Shown one piece after another: positions 53,478 to 63,761 of a stretch of 64,000 nucleotides of DNA. The notes beneath the pieces were generated by a model. The model made no database searches and had not been told where the DNA came from. It saw only the letters and a list, made by a program, of their open reading frames with translations. Each line of letters starts with the position of its first letter. Within the stretch, counting starts at the first letter, position 1. Origin of the DNA: Cystobacter ferrugineus (GTDB lineage: Bacteria; Myxococcota; Myxococcia; Myxococcales; Myxococcaceae); NCBI RefSeq assembly GCF_001887355.1, contig NZ_MPIN01000005.1, positions 614,681-678,680 on the forward strand. Direction: 5' to 3'. The translations under genes were made by a program, and so were the position numbers.

Positions 53478-56400
53478 ATGAGATTCACACGAAAGCACTA
53501 CGACGTGGCGGTCATCGGCGGAGGGCCAGCGGGGCTGGTCACCGCCATCGCCTTCGCCCACCGGGGCGCGCGGGTGCTCGTGCTCGAGGCCAATCCGCAA
53601 GCGTGCCGGCGCTTCGCGGGCGAGTTCATCCACCCCCCGGGGGTCGGCGTGCTCGACTCGCTGCGCATCCGCCGCTCGGACTGGGCCCACGCCCGCACGA
53701 GCTTCGGCTTCAAGATCTTCCCGGACGATGGCAGCACGCCCATCGAGATGGCCTACCCCCAGGGCGTGGCGCTCACGTGTGCCCATGACACCCTGGTCGA
53801 GGGGCTGCGCGAGGAGGCCGCGGGCCTCAAGGGCGTGGAGCTGGTGACGTACGCGCGGCTGGCGGGCCTGGAGGGCCACGTGCTGCGCGTGGATGACCGG
53901 GAGCAGGGCGCCCAGGTGGAGCTCACCGCGGATCGCATCATCGGGGCGGATGGGCGGGCCTCCGTGGTGCGCCGGCAGCTCGGGCTGGAGGAGAACAGCA
54001 CGCTGCTCTCCTACATGGCCTCGGTGGAGCTGCGCGGGCTGGAGCTGCCCTTCGAGGGCTTCGGGCACGTGATGCTCGGCGGTCCCGGACCGGCGCTCCT
54101 CTACCGGATCGGCCCGGACCGGGTGCGGGGCTGTCTGGACGTGCCCCTGCGCTACGGCGCGGCCCAGCGCAACTCCACCTTCCTCTGGGATGCCTTCAGC
54201 CCGGTGCTCCCGCCCGCGCTGCTGCCCGCCTTCCGGCGCGCGCTCGCCGAGGGCCCCGTCACCTGGGCCGCCAACCGCTTCCGCCCGCGCTCGGACTTCG
54301 GCCGGGGCCACGTCGCGCTCGTGGGCGACGCGCTCGGCCACGTGCACCCGATGACCGCCATCGGCCTGAGCATGGGCTTCCTCGACGCGCGCAGCGTGGC
54401 CACGCACGATGACCTCGAGCGCTACGCCGAGGAGCGCCGCGGCTACGTGCCGGAGCTGCTCGCCAGCGCGCTCTACCACTGCTTCCGGCGCGAGGACCCG
54501 AGCGCCACCGGCGTGCGCGAGGCCATGTTCGACGTGCTGCGCGAGAACGCCGAGGCGCGCGGCCAGACGATGCGCATCCTCTGCGGCCAGGAGGAGCACA
54601 CGTCGAGCTTCGGCGGCATCTTCATGCGCATCGCCGCGGAGGCCATGAACAGCACGGCGCGCTCGGCGATGCGCCGGGGCGGGCTCAAGAGCGTGACCTC
54701 CGAGCTGGCCGCGTATGGCGAGTGGATGCAGTGGCCCGCCGCCAGCCTCGTGCCGGGCGGGGTGCTTCAGCGCTACCGCGGACGTGGCACGCCGACCCAC
54801 CCCATTCCCCTGCTCAAGGAGCTCATCGCCGTGCGGGACATGCCCCGGAGCGAGACGGAGGACGGCGAGTCCTCCCCGCGCCGTCAGGCCGCGCCCCCGC
54901 CGCTCGCCCAGGCCATGGAGCAGGCGACGGATTTCCTCCTCCGGGAACTGGAGTCGTTCGCCACCCAGCTCCAGCAGCGGCCGGATGACGTGCTGCGCTC
55001 GGGGGCGATCCGCATCATGCGCGCCATCACCCACACCGACATGCGCGCGGGCATCGCGGCGCGGATGAGCCTGTGGCGCCGTCACCTCGCGCACGAGGGC
55101 CTCCGGCGCCTGCTCGAGCTCGAGGAGCGCGAGACCCCGGGTGCCGTGTCTCCCTCCGTCACCACGGCGGATCTCGCCGGGCTCTTCCACCTGCTGCTGG
55201 GCGGCTCCACCTGGGTGCAGGAACCCATCGTGGGCCTCTCCGAGGGGGTGGACATGTTGCTCGGGTGCCAGACGATGGCCGGCGGCTTCGCGGCCCGCGT
55301 CTTCGACAAGACGCGCACGGGCAACCGGGGCGTGGGGGAGCTGCGCACCACCGCCCTGGCCTGCGAGGCGCTGAAGTTCATCCAGCGCCGGCAGCCCGGC
55401 ATGTTCGACGCGCGGATCACTCCCGCGCTCGAGCGCGCGGCGCGCTGGCTGAGCGAGACGCAGTCGCCCGACGGCTCCTGGGCTCCCCTCGGGTCCGAGG
55501 GCCGCATCGCCGCCACGGCGTGGGCCATGGAGGCCCTGCTCGCCGCCCGGGGACCCACCACACACTCCCGGCTGCGCCGCGCGGCGCGCTGGCTCGTCGA
55601 GCGGCAGGCGGAGGACGGCGCCTTCACGGAGGGCATTCCCGTTCAGGGTGACGCCGAGCGCCGGTGGCTCACGGCGATCGCGCTCCAGGCCCTGATCTCC
55701 GTGCACGCGCCCTACCCCGAGGCGATGGAGGCCGCGGAGGCCCTGCTCGCCCGGGCGCTCGCCGAGGGCCTCCACGACGAGGCGCGCGGCCCGTCCCAGG
55801 TCGCCCCCTGGGAGGAGTGCGCGGAGGGCCTCGACGCGCTCGCGCGCTACGAGACGCTGCGGCGCGAGCGGCCCGAGCCCCTGCGCCGCGCGGCCTCCGC
55901 TCCGTCGGTCCCCTCCGGCCGCTCCGAGGCGGATTGGATCTTCTGCAAGGAGAGCCTCGGCGAGGTGTCGCGCACCTTCGCGCGGCCCATCGCGCTGTTG
56001 CCCGGCAACCTCGAGGTGGCCATGACGCTGGGCTACCTGCTGTGCCGCGTCGCCGACACCATCGAGGACCACCCGTCCGTGCCGCTCGCCGCCAAGGAGC
56101 CACTCTTCGCGTGCTTCCTGGACGTGCTGCGCGGCCACAAGGAGCCGGAGGCCTTCTCCGAGGCGTTCAAGCCCATTCCGGGCCAGGACGCCGAGCTGGC
56201 CCTGTCTCGCGCCCTGCCCACCGTCATGCGCGTCTTCCACACGCTGCCGGAGAAAATCCAGGCGAGCCTGGCGCGCTGGACGTCGGAGATGGCGCGCGGC
56301 ATGGCCATCTACGCCCACCGGGAGCGGGGCGCCGACGGCTTCGTGGCACTGCACACGGTGGCCGACCTGGAGCGCTACTGCTACTTCGTGGCGGGCACCG

Positions 56401-56969
56401 TGGGCCACCTGACGACGGAGCTGTTCCTGGAGGAGCTGGGCACCGAGGTGACGCCGGAGCAGGCCCAGACGATGCGCCTGCACGCGGAGGCCTTCGGCAC
56501 CGGGCTCCAGCTCGTCAACATCCTCAAGGACGTGACGGACGATCGCGAGGAGCGGGGCTGGTCCTTCATCCCCCGCGCCCTGTGCGACGCGGGCGGCCTC
56601 GGCGTGGCGGAGCTGACGGACCCCGCGCAGCGCGCCCGGGCGCATGCCGCCGTCGCGCCGCTGTTCGACCTGGCCCGGAAGAACCTCGACGACGGGCTGC
56701 GCTACGCGCTCGCCATCCCCGCCACCGCGCCCCAGTTGCGGCTCTTCTGCCTGCTGCCCCTGTGGATGGCGGCGCGCTCGCTCGTGCTCGCCCGGGGCAA
56801 CGACGCCATGTTCGTCGCGGGCCAGCCGGTGAAGATTCCCCGCGCGGAGGTCGAGGCGCTCATCTCCGACTGCATGAACCACCACGCCGATGACACCACC
56901 CTCCAGGCCCGCTACGCGGAGCTCTGGCTCCAGGCGCCGAGCAACCACCACCGCCTCTCGGCCGGGTAA
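53478..56969 (+). CDS. Fused squalene epoxidase-like flavoprotein / terpene-cyclase-like toroid / squalene synthase
   Basis: 1163 residues in one unbroken frame. Residues 1-440: FAD monooxygenase like squalene epoxidase, with GGGPAG (14-19), FAGEFIHPPGVGVL (47-59, matching the epoxidase VGELLQPGG region), IIGADGR (154-160) and GDALGHVHPMT (283-293, matching GDAxxxRHPLT). Residues about 480-800: alpha-toroid segment of the squalene-cyclase type with QSPDGSW (662-668) and QAEDGAF (710-716). Residues about 815-1163: squalene/phytoene synthase with both diphosphate motifs, DTIED (860-864) and DVTDDREE (1018-1025). It would join two farnesyl diphosphates to squalene and epoxidise it. The oxidosqualene cyclase gene follows after 17 bp. 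The ATG at 53478 has a weak ribosome site. Confidence 0.9.
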   Translation: MRFTRKHYDVAVIGGGPAGLVTAIAFAHRGARVLVLEANPQACRRFAGEFIHPPGVGVLDSLRIRRSDWAHARTSFGFKIFPDDGSTPIEMAYPQGVALTCAHDTLVEGLREEAAGLKGVELVTYARLAGLEGHVLRVDDREQGAQVELTADRIIGADGRASVVRRQLGLEENSTLLSYMASVELRGLELPFEGFGHVMLGGPGPALLYRIGPDRVRGCLDVPLRYGAAQRNSTFLWDAFSPVLPPALLPAFRRALAEGPVTWAANRFRPRSDFGRGHVALVGDALGHVHPMTAIGLSMGFLDARSVATHDDLERYAEERRGYVPELLASALYHCFRREDPSATGVREAMFDVLRENAEARGQTMRILCGQEEHTSSFGGIFMRIAAEAMNSTARSAMRRGGLKSVTSELAAYGEWMQWPAASLVPGGVLQRYRGRGTPTHPIPLLKELIAVRDMPRSETEDGESSPRRQAAPPPLAQAMEQATDFLLRELESFATQLQQRPDDVLRSGAIRIMRAITHTDMRAGIAARMSLWRRHLAHEGLRRLLELEERETPGAVSPSVTTADLAGLFHLLLGGSTWVQEPIVGLSEGVDMLLGCQTMAGGFAARVFDKTRTGNRGVGELRTTALACEALKFIQRRQPGMFDARITPALERAARWLSETQSPDGSWAPLGSEGRIAATAWAMEALLAARGPTTHSRLRRAARWLVERQAEDGAFTEGIPVQGDAERRWLTAIALQALISVHAPYPEAMEAAEALLARALAEGLHDEARGPSQVAPWEECAEGLDALARYETLRRERPEPLRRAASAPSVPSGRSEADWIFCKESLGEVSRTFARPIALLPGNLEVAMTLGYLLCRVADTIEDHPSVPLAAKEPLFACFLDVLRGHKEPEAFSEAFKPIPGQDAELALSRALPTVMRVFHTLPEKIQASLARWTSEMARGMAIYAHRERGADGFVALHTVADLERYCYFVAGTVGHLTTELFLEELGTEVTPEQAQTMRLHAEAFGTGLQLVNILKDVTDDREERGWSFIPRALCDAGGLGVAELTDPAQRARAHAAVAPLFDLARKNLDDGLRYALAIPATAPQLRLFCLLPLWMAARSLVLARGNDAMFVAGQPVKIPRAEVEALISDCMNHHADDTTLQARYAELWLQAPSNHHRLSAG

Positions 56970-56986
56970 CGAGAAGGAACACGCAC

Positions 56987-58948
56987 ATGCGCAACATGGC
57001 TCCTGACACCAGTCCCGGCGCGCGGCGCACGGTCGACTCCGCCCTCTCCGCCGCCATCGCCCACCTCTGGAAGCTGCAATCCCCCGAGGGCTCTTTCAAG
57101 GGCGACTACGGCGGTCCCCTCTTCATGCTGCCCATGTACGTGGGCACCGCGCACGCCGTGGGGCTCGAGTTCGACGCCGCCACGCGCGAGGGCATGGTGC
57201 GCTACCTCAAGGGCGTGCAGAACAAGGACGGCGGTTTCGGCCTGCACGTGGAGGCGTCCAGCTACGTCTTCACCTCCACGCTCTGCTACGTGGCCCTGCG
57301 CCTGCTCGGCGTGAGCGCGGAGGATCCCGCGGCCACGTCCGCGCGCCAGTGGATCCGCGCGCACGGCGGCGCGCTCACCTCCGCGCCCTGGGGCAAGTTC
57401 TTCCTCTCGGTGCTCCGCCTGTACGAGTACGAGGGGTTGGATCCGCTGCTGCCCGAGCTGTGGCTGCTGCCCGAGTCGCTTCCCCTCCATCCCTCGCACT
57501 TCTGGTGCCACTGCCGCATGGTCTACCTGCCCATGAGCTGGCTCTACGGCAAGAAGGCGCGCATTCCCGACTCGCCCCTGCTCCAGGAGCTGCGCCGGGA
57601 GCTGTACACGACGCCCTACGAGCAGATCGACTGGCCGGCCCAGCGCACCCGCGTGTCGCCCGCCGACGCGCAGGTGCCGCGCTCGGTGCTCATTCTCGCG
57701 GCCAACCACCTCATGGGCCTCTACGAGTCGCAGGCGTCCAGGCGGCTGCGCGAGCGCGCCCTGTACTTCGTGTTGGATCACATCCGCCAGGAGGACGAGA
57801 ACACGCGCTACATCTGCATCGGCCCGGTGAACAAGCTCCTGCACCTGCTGGTGTGGCACTTCGAGCGCCCCGGCGGTGCCGAGGAGCGCGCCCACCTCGC
57901 CCAGCTCCCCGAGTACCTCTGGAAGGGGCCGGACGGCGTGAAGATGAATGGCTACAACTCCTCGGAGCTCTGGGACACGGCGTTCGCCGTCCAGGCGGTG
58001 GTCGCCAGCGGCCACATCCAGGAGAACCTGCCCTTCCTGCGCTCGGCCTTCGACTTCATCGACCGCAACCAGGTGCTCGAGGACACGCCCAACGCCGAGC
58101 GCTACTACCGCCACCGCTCCAAGGGCGGCTGGCCCTTCTCCACGCGAGACCACGGCTGGCCCATCAGTGACTGCACCGCCGAGGGCCTCAAGGCGGCGCT
58201 CGCGCTCGAGCCCTTCGTCGACTCGCCCCTGTCCCAGGAGCGGCTCACCGACGCGGTGGACCTGATGCTGTCCATGCAGAACGAGGACGGCGGCTGGGCC
58301 ACGTACGAGCTCACGCGCGGCCCCAAGTGGCTCGAGCTGCTCAACCCGTCCGACTGCTTCTCGGACATCATGATCGACCCGTCCTACGTCGAGTGCAGCT
58401 CGTCCTGCATGCAGGCGCTGGCGCGCTTCCGGGAGCGCTTCCCGGGGGTGCGCGCCAAGGAGATCGACGCGGCGATGAAGCGCGGCGCGCGCTTCGTGGA
58501 GAAGGCGCAGCGGCCGGACGGCTCGTGGGAGGGAAGCTGGGGCATCTGCTTCACGTATGGGGCGTGGTTCGGCATCTGGGGCCTCGTCGCCGCGGGGTAC
58601 TCGCCGAGCCATCCGGCCATCCAGCGCGCCTGCGACTTCCTGCTCTCCAAGCAGAACCCGGACGGGAGCTGGGGCGAGACGCCCGAGAGCTGCCGGCAGC
58701 GGCGCTACGTGCAGGCCGAGCAGGGCCAGGCGGTGATGACGTCGTGGGCGGTGCTCGCGTTGAGCAAGGCGGGCCGGCGCGACACCCCCGAGGTCCAGCG
58801 CGCCCTGGGCTTCCTCGTGGAGCGGCAGCGTCCGGATGGCAGCTACCCCGAGGAGCACATCGCGGGGTTGTTCAATAAGACGTGCGCCATCCACTACGAT
58901 CATTACCTCGACGTGTTTCCGCTCTGGGCCCTGTCGCCAGTGCGGTAG
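56987..58948 (+). CDS. Oxidosqualene cyclase, cycloartenol-synthase type
   Basis: 653 residues, somewhat shorter than plant enzymes because the N-terminal extension is missing. The motif WPISDCTAEG gives catalytic Asp395; squalene-hopene cyclases have DxDD there, so the substrate should be 2,3-oxidosqualene. Residues Tyr323 (NGYNSSELWD), His389 and Ile393 (HGWPISDC) correspond by my alignment to Tyr410, His477 and Ile481 of Arabidopsis cycloartenol synthase, whereas lanosterol synthases carry Thr, Cys/Gln and Val. QW repeats (QNEDGGW, QRPDGSWEGSW, QNPDGSWGE, QRPDGSYPE) and the C-terminal FNKTCAIHYDHY complete the family. Start ATG 56987 follows AGAAGGA. Expected product: cycloartenol (prediction). 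Confidence 0.95.
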   Translation: MRNMAPDTSPGARRTVDSALSAAIAHLWKLQSPEGSFKGDYGGPLFMLPMYVGTAHAVGLEFDAATREGMVRYLKGVQNKDGGFGLHVEASSYVFTSTLCYVALRLLGVSAEDPAATSARQWIRAHGGALTSAPWGKFFLSVLRLYEYEGLDPLLPELWLLPESLPLHPSHFWCHCRMVYLPMSWLYGKKARIPDSPLLQELRRELYTTPYEQIDWPAQRTRVSPADAQVPRSVLILAANHLMGLYESQASRRLRERALYFVLDHIRQEDENTRYICIGPVNKLLHLLVWHFERPGGAEERAHLAQLPEYLWKGPDGVKMNGYNSSELWDTAFAVQAVVASGHIQENLPFLRSAFDFIDRNQVLEDTPNAERYYRHRSKGGWPFSTRDHGWPISDCTAEGLKAALALEPFVDSPLSQERLTDAVDLMLSMQNEDGGWATYELTRGPKWLELLNPSDCFSDIMIDPSYVECSSSCMQALARFRERFPGVRAKEIDAAMKRGARFVEKAQRPDGSWEGSWGICFTYGAWFGIWGLVAAGYSPSHPAIQRACDFLLSKQNPDGSWGETPESCRQRRYVQAEQGQAVMTSWAVLALSKAGRRDTPEVQRALGFLVERQRPDGSYPEEHIAGLFNKTCAIHYDHYLDVFPLWALSPVR

Positions 58949-58959
58949 ACAGCGCGTCC

Positions 58960-61224
58960 ATGACGCCTTCGGAACCCTCCGTCTTCGCCTGGCTCGGCCG
59001 GGCGGTTCACCGCCACCGCGGCGTGGTCTTCCTCCTCACCGCGGGGGTGCTCGTCCTCGCGATCCTCGGAATCCTGCGCGGCGGACAGTTGAGCACCGGC
59101 ACGGTGCAGGGGACGGAAGCGGCGCGCGCGGCGGAGCTGTCCCGGGGCATCTCCGCCGCGTCCAACGACACCACGCTCGCCGTCATCTTCCACTCGGACG
59201 AGTGGAAGACGGATGACGCGCGCTTCACCCAGGCGCTGGAGGAAGTGCTCGGCCCCGTGGGCAAGCTGCCCGAGGTGAGCGCGGTGGTGTCCCCCCAGGG
59301 CGCACCCGAGCAGCTCGCCAGCCGGCTCATCTCCTCCAGCGGCCATGACGTGCTGGCGCTCGTGCGGCTCAAGGGCGACGAGCGCGAGGCGGCGCGCGCC
59401 TTTCCCACCGTGCGCCGGGCGCTCACCAGCGACAAGCTCGGCGTGCTGGTGACGGGCAAGGTCGCCTTCGTGGATGCGTTGGATCGGCTGCTCGAGCACG
59501 ATCTGCTCAAGGCGGAGCTCATCTCCTTCCCCCTCGCGCTGATCGTGCTGCTGTGGGTGTTCCGCACCCTGGGCGCGTCGCTCCTGCCCATCGCCGTGGG
59601 CGGGCTCGCGGTGATGACGGGCGTGTCGGGCGTGATGCTGCTCGCGCACGTGACGGACATGGCGCAGTACACCATCAACGTCGTGACGCTCATCGGCCTG
59701 GGCGTGGCGATCGACTACTCGCTCTTCATCGTGAGCCGCTTCCGTGACGAGCTCGAGCACGGCGCCACGGTGGAAGCGGCGGTGGTGAAGACGGTGGACA
59801 CGGCGGGCCGCGCGGTGGCGTTCTCCGGCCTCGCCGTGGCGGTGGGCCTGTCGGGGCTGCTCTTCTACCCAGGCTCGTACCTGAGCGCCATGGGCCTGGG
59901 CGGGGCCGTGGTGGTGGCGTTCGCGGTGCTCTACTCCCTCACGTTCCTGCCCGCGCTCCTGTCCGTGCTCGGCCCCCGGGTGGACTGGGGCCGCCTGCCC
60001 ATTCCGCGCCTCGGCGAGAACAAGGGCCTCTGGCACCGGCTGGCCATGTGGGTGATGAAGCACCCCTGGCTCGTGCTGTTGCCCACGCTCACCGTGCTCG
60101 TGGCCATTGGCCTTCCCTTCCAGCGGCTCCAGCTCGCCGCCACGGACATCACCGCCCTGCCCGCCGAAACGGAGGCACGGCGCGGCGCCGAGGCCCTCGA
60201 GAACCTGTTTCCCTCGCAGGCCGCCACGCGCATCCTGGTGACGGTCCAGTTCCCCTCGGGTGACGCCTTCACCCCGGAGCGCGCTCGCGCCCTGTACGCC
60301 ACGAGCCACCGCCTGGCCAAACTCCCCGGGGTGCAGGGGGTGGAGAGCATCGTCGACCTGGAGCCGGGCATCAGCGCGAACCGCTACGCGGCGCTGGCCG
60401 AGGAGCCCGCCGCCCGGCCACCCGAGTTCGATCTCGCGCTCGAGGCGTTCACCAAGGGAAACATCACGGTGATGCAGGTGCTCACGCCCCATGCGGCCGC
60501 GAGCGCCGAGGCCCGTGAAGTCGTCCGCGCCATCCGCCAGGAACGCGCGGTGGGTGACGGGCAGTTCCTCGTGGGGGGCCAGACGGCGGCGGACGTGGAC
60601 GGAGCGGCCTTCATCGTCGGGCACTCCCCCAAGGCGGTGCTGTTCGTCATGGCGCTCACCTACGTGGTGCTGTTCGTGCTGCTGCGCTCGGTGATCCTCC
60701 CGCTCAAGGCGCTCCTGATGAACCTGCTGTCCATCGCGGGCTCGTTCGGCGCGCTGGTGTGGATCTTCCAGGAGGGCCACCTGAGCGACCTGCTCGCGTT
60801 CGAGCCGCGCGCCATCGAGCCCTCGCTGCCCATCCTCCTGTTCTGCGCGCTCTTCGGCCTGTCCATGGACTACGAGGTCCTCCTGCTCACGCGCATGCGC
60901 GAGGAGTGGCTGCGCACGCACGACAACGCCCACGCGGTGGCCGAGGGCCTGGAGCGCACGGGCCGCCTCATCACCAGCGCCGCCGCCATCATGGTCGCGG
61001 TGTTCGCGGCGTTCTCGCTCGCCCAGGCGGTGGTGGTGAAGGCCATGGGCGTGGGCATGGCCATCGCCGTGGCCCTGGACGCCACGCTCGTCCGGGTGCT
61101 CATCGTCCCCGCGATGATGCGGCTCATGGGTGGGTTCAACTGGTGGGCCCCCGCGCCGCTCGTGCGCCTGCTCGGCGGCGCCCACGCCCCCGAGGACTCG
61201 AGGCCCGAAGCCCCGAAACAGTGA
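58960..61224 (+). CDS. MmpL/RND-family lipid transporter
   Basis: 754 residues with the RND layout: one N-terminal helix (about 20-40), a periplasmic loop, a first block of helices (about 190-350), a second loop and a second block (about 570-720). Helix 4 carries [20 protein letters not shown], read as [13 protein letters not shown], and the repeat half carries [19 protein letters not shown], the Asp-Tyr pairs of the MmpL proton relay. MmpL and the hopanoid carrier HpnN move lipids to the outer membrane. The start ATG lies 11 bp after the cyclase stop, so it is cotranscribed with the sterol genes and a sterol or sterol-intermediate cargo is a strong inference. Confidence 0.88.
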   Translation: MTPSEPSVFAWLGRAVHRHRGVVFLLTAGVLVLAILGILRGGQLSTGTVQGTEAARAAELSRGISAASNDTTLAVIFHSDEWKTDDARFTQALEEVLGPVGKLPEVSAVVSPQGAPEQLASRLISSSGHDVLALVRLKGDEREAARAFPTVRRALTSDKLGVLVTGKVAFVDALDRLLEHDLLKAELISFPLALIVLLWVFRTLGASLLPIAVGGLAVMTGVSGVMLLAHVTDMAQYTINVVTLIGLGVAIDYSLFIVSRFRDELEHGATVEAAVVKTVDTAGRAVAFSGLAVAVGLSGLLFYPGSYLSAMGLGGAVVVAFAVLYSLTFLPALLSVLGPRVDWGRLPIPRLGENKGLWHRLAMWVMKHPWLVLLPTLTVLVAIGLPFQRLQLAATDITALPAETEARRGAEALENLFPSQAATRILVTVQFPSGDAFTPERARALYATSHRLAKLPGVQGVESIVDLEPGISANRYAALAEEPAARPPEFDLALEAFTKGNITVMQVLTPHAAASAEAREVVRAIRQERAVGDGQFLVGGQTAADVDGAAFIVGHSPKAVLFVMALTYVVLFVLLRSVILPLKALLMNLLSIAGSFGALVWIFQEGHLSDLLAFEPRAIEPSLPILLFCALFGLSMDYEVLLLTRMREEWLRTHDNAHAVAEGLERTGRLITSAAAIMVAVFAAFSLAQAVVVKAMGVGMAIAVALDATLVRVLIVPAMMRLMGGFNWWAPAPLVRLLGGAHAPEDSRPEAPKQ

Positions 61225-61232
61225 GTTCCCGC

Positions 61233-63761
61233 ATGTCGGATGGTGGTGGAGTGAAGGGCGTCGTCAGGGTCCGCGGCGCCCGCGAGAACAACCTCAAGAA
61301 CGTCGACGTCGACATCCCGCGCGATGCCCTGGTCGTCTTCACGGGCGTGTCGGGCTCGGGCAAGTCGTCGCTCGCGTTCGGCACGCTCTACGCGGAGGCG
61401 CAACGGCGCTACTTCGAATCCGTGGCCCCCTATGCGCGGCGGCTGATGGATCAAGTGGGTGTGCCCGAGGTCGACTCCATCGAGGGCCTGCCCCCGGCGG
61501 TGGCGCTCCAGCAGCAGCGCGGCTCACCCACCACGCGCTCGTCCGTGGGCAGCGTCACCACGCTGTCCAACTCGCTGCGCCTGCTCTACTCGCGCGCCGG
61601 ACACTATCCGCCCCACCAGGAGCACCTCGCCGCGGAGGCGTTCTCGCCCAACACGCCCGCGGGCGCCTGTCCGCGCTGCCATGGGCTCGGGCGCATCTAC
61701 GAGGCCACCGAGCGCTCCATGGTGCCGGATGACTCGCTCACCATCCGCGATCGGGCGATCGCCGCGTGGCCCCCCGCCTGGCATGGCCAGAACCTGCGCG
61801 ACATCCTCGTCTCGCTCGGCTACGACGTGGACCGGCCCTGGCGCGACCTCCCCCAGAAGGATCGCGATTGGATCCTCTTCACGGAGGAGCAGCCCACCGT
61901 CCCGGTCTACGCCGGCTTCACCCCCGCGGAGACGCGCCGGGCGCTCAAGCGCAAGGACCCGCCCAGCTACATGGGCACGTTCACGAGTGCCCGCCGTTAT
62001 GTGTTGCAGACCTTCGCCACCACGGAGAGCGCTTCCATCAAGAAGCGGGTGTCGCGCTACCTCTTGAGCACCGAGTGCCCCGAGTGCGAGGGCAAGCGGC
62101 TGCGCCGCGAGGCCCTCTCCGTCACCTTCGCGGGCCTGGACATCGGCGAGCTGTCGCGGCTGCCACTCACCCGCGTCGCCGAGGTGCTGCGTCCCACGGT
62201 GGAGGGCACGGCACCGGGGACGGCGAAGCTGCGGCGGGAGCACCCGGAGAAGGCACTCGTCGCCGAGCGCTTCGCGCGGGATCTCCTGGGGCGCATCCAG
62301 GTGCTGACCGAGCTCGGGCTGGGCTACCTGTCGCTCGATCGCAGCACCCCCACCCTGTCACCTGGAGAGCTGCAACGGCTGCGGCTCGCCACGCAGATCC
62401 GCTCCCAGTTGTTCGGCGTGGTGTACGTGCTCGATGAGCCCTCCGCGGGCCTCCATCCGGCTGACACCCAGGCGCTGCTCGCGGCGCTCGGACAACTGAA
62501 GAGCGCGGGCAACTCCCTCTTCGTGGTCGAGCACGAGGTGGAGGTGATTCGCGAGGCGGATTGGATCGTCGACGTGGGGCCGGCGGCGGGTGAACAGGGC
62601 GGCCACGTGCTCTACAGCGGTCCGCCCGAGGGGCTCGAGCGCGTCGAGCAATCCCAGACGCGCCGCTATCTCCTCGGACACGACGAGGCGCCAGGGCGCG
62701 AACCCCGCTCGCCCCGGGGCTGGCTGCGCCTGGAGGGGGTCAGCCGCAACAACCTGCGCCAGCTCGACGTGGACTTCCCACTGGGCGTGTTCACGACGGT
62801 GACGGGGATCTCCGGCTCGGGCAAGTCGAGCCTCGTGAGCCAGGTACTGGTGGAGCTGGTGTCGGCGCACCTGGGCCACGCGCCTCCCCCGGAGGAGGAA
62901 GAAGGCGAGGAGCTGGAGCGCACCCCCGTCGAGCCGGTGGACGGCCGCATCACCTCGGGAATGGAGGGCGTCACGCGCCTGGTGCGGGTCGATCAGAAGC
63001 CGATCGGCCGCACGCCGCGCTCCAACCTGGCGACGTACACGGGGCTCTTCGACACCATCCGGAAGCTCTTCGCCGCGACGCCGGCCGCCCGCTCGCGCCG
63101 CTACGACGCGGGCCGGTTCTCCTTCAATGTCCCCAAGGGCCGCTGCGAGACGTGCGAGGGCGAGGGCTTCGTCAGCGTGGAGCTGATCTTCCTGCCCGAT
63201 GTGTTCGCCCCCTGCCCCACGTGCCACGGCGCCCGCTACAACGCGAAGACGCTGGAAATCAAATACAAGGACCAGAGCATCGCGGACGTGCTGGGCATGA
63301 CGGTGGACGGAGCACACGCGTTCTTCGCCGACGAGCCGCACGTGCAACGCGCCTTGAGCGTCCTGCGGGACGTGGGCCTCGGCTACCTGCGCCTGGGCCA
63401 GCCCGCCACCGAGCTGTCCGGGGGCGAGGCCCAGCGGATCAAACTCGCGACGGAGCTGCAACGGGTGCAGCGCGGCAACACGCTCTATGTCCTGGACGAG
63501 CCCACCACGGGGCTGCACCCCGCGGACGTCGAGAAGTTGCTGACGCAGCTCAACGGGCTCGTCGAGCAGGGCAACACCGTCATCCTCGTCGAGCACGACA
63601 TGCGCGTCGTGGCGCAGAGCGACTGGGTCATCGACATCGGTCCGGGCGCCGGTGACGAGGGAGGCCGGGTGGTCATCGCCGGACCCCCCGCGCAGGTGGC
63701 TCGTTCGGTGAAGAGCCGCACCGCGCCCTTCCTCTCGCGCTCTCTGCGCCCGGCCCACTGA
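61233..63761 (+). CDS. UvrA paralogue, class II (UvrA2-type)
   Basis: 842 residues, about 100 short of UvrA. Both ABC domains are intact: [19 protein letters not shown] (about 35-53) with [12 protein letters not shown] and [24 protein letters not shown] with [12 protein letters not shown] and [13 protein letters not shown]. Zinc modules [20 protein letters not shown] and CPTCHG are present. The shorter length fits loss of the UvrB-binding region, the mark of class-II UvrA, some of which protect producers from DNA-intercalating products. It starts 8 bp after the MmpL stop. Whether it is functionally linked to the sterol genes or only cotranscribed is unknown. Confidence 0.9.
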   Translation: MSDGGGVKGVVRVRGARENNLKNVDVDIPRDALVVFTGVSGSGKSSLAFGTLYAEAQRRYFESVAPYARRLMDQVGVPEVDSIEGLPPAVALQQQRGSPTTRSSVGSVTTLSNSLRLLYSRAGHYPPHQEHLAAEAFSPNTPAGACPRCHGLGRIYEATERSMVPDDSLTIRDRAIAAWPPAWHGQNLRDILVSLGYDVDRPWRDLPQKDRDWILFTEEQPTVPVYAGFTPAETRRALKRKDPPSYMGTFTSARRYVLQTFATTESASIKKRVSRYLLSTECPECEGKRLRREALSVTFAGLDIGELSRLPLTRVAEVLRPTVEGTAPGTAKLRREHPEKALVAERFARDLLGRIQVLTELGLGYLSLDRSTPTLSPGELQRLRLATQIRSQLFGVVYVLDEPSAGLHPADTQALLAALGQLKSAGNSLFVVEHEVEVIREADWIVDVGPAAGEQGGHVLYSGPPEGLERVEQSQTRRYLLGHDEAPGREPRSPRGWLRLEGVSRNNLRQLDVDFPLGVFTTVTGISGSGKSSLVSQVLVELVSAHLGHAPPPEEEEGEELERTPVEPVDGRITSGMEGVTRLVRVDQKPIGRTPRSNLATYTGLFDTIRKLFAATPAARSRRYDAGRFSFNVPKGRCETCEGEGFVSVELIFLPDVFAPCPTCHGARYNAKTLEIKYKDQSIADVLGMTVDGAHAFFADEPHVQRALSVLRDVGLGYLRLGQPATELSGGEAQRIKLATELQRVQRGNTLYVLDEPTTGLHPADVEKLLTQLNGLVEQGNTVILVEHDMRVVAQSDWVIDIGPGAGDEGGRVVIAGPPAQVARSVKSRTAPFLSRSLRPAH

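Noticed and set aside
53145-56951. A 1268-codon open frame on the minus strand across the fused sterol gene
   Set aside because: It mirrors the third-position GC bias of the real plus-strand gene and has no ribosome site, domain or motif; the plus-strand frame has all family motifs.
56987-58948. Cyclase considered as squalene-hopene cyclase
   Set aside because: It has DCTAE rather than the DxDD acid motif of hopene cyclases and carries the plant-type Tyr/His/Ile set.
58903-61185. A 760-codon minus-strand frame across the MmpL gene
   Set aside because: Shadow frame with His/Arg/Gly-rich composition; the plus strand has the RND helices and motifs.
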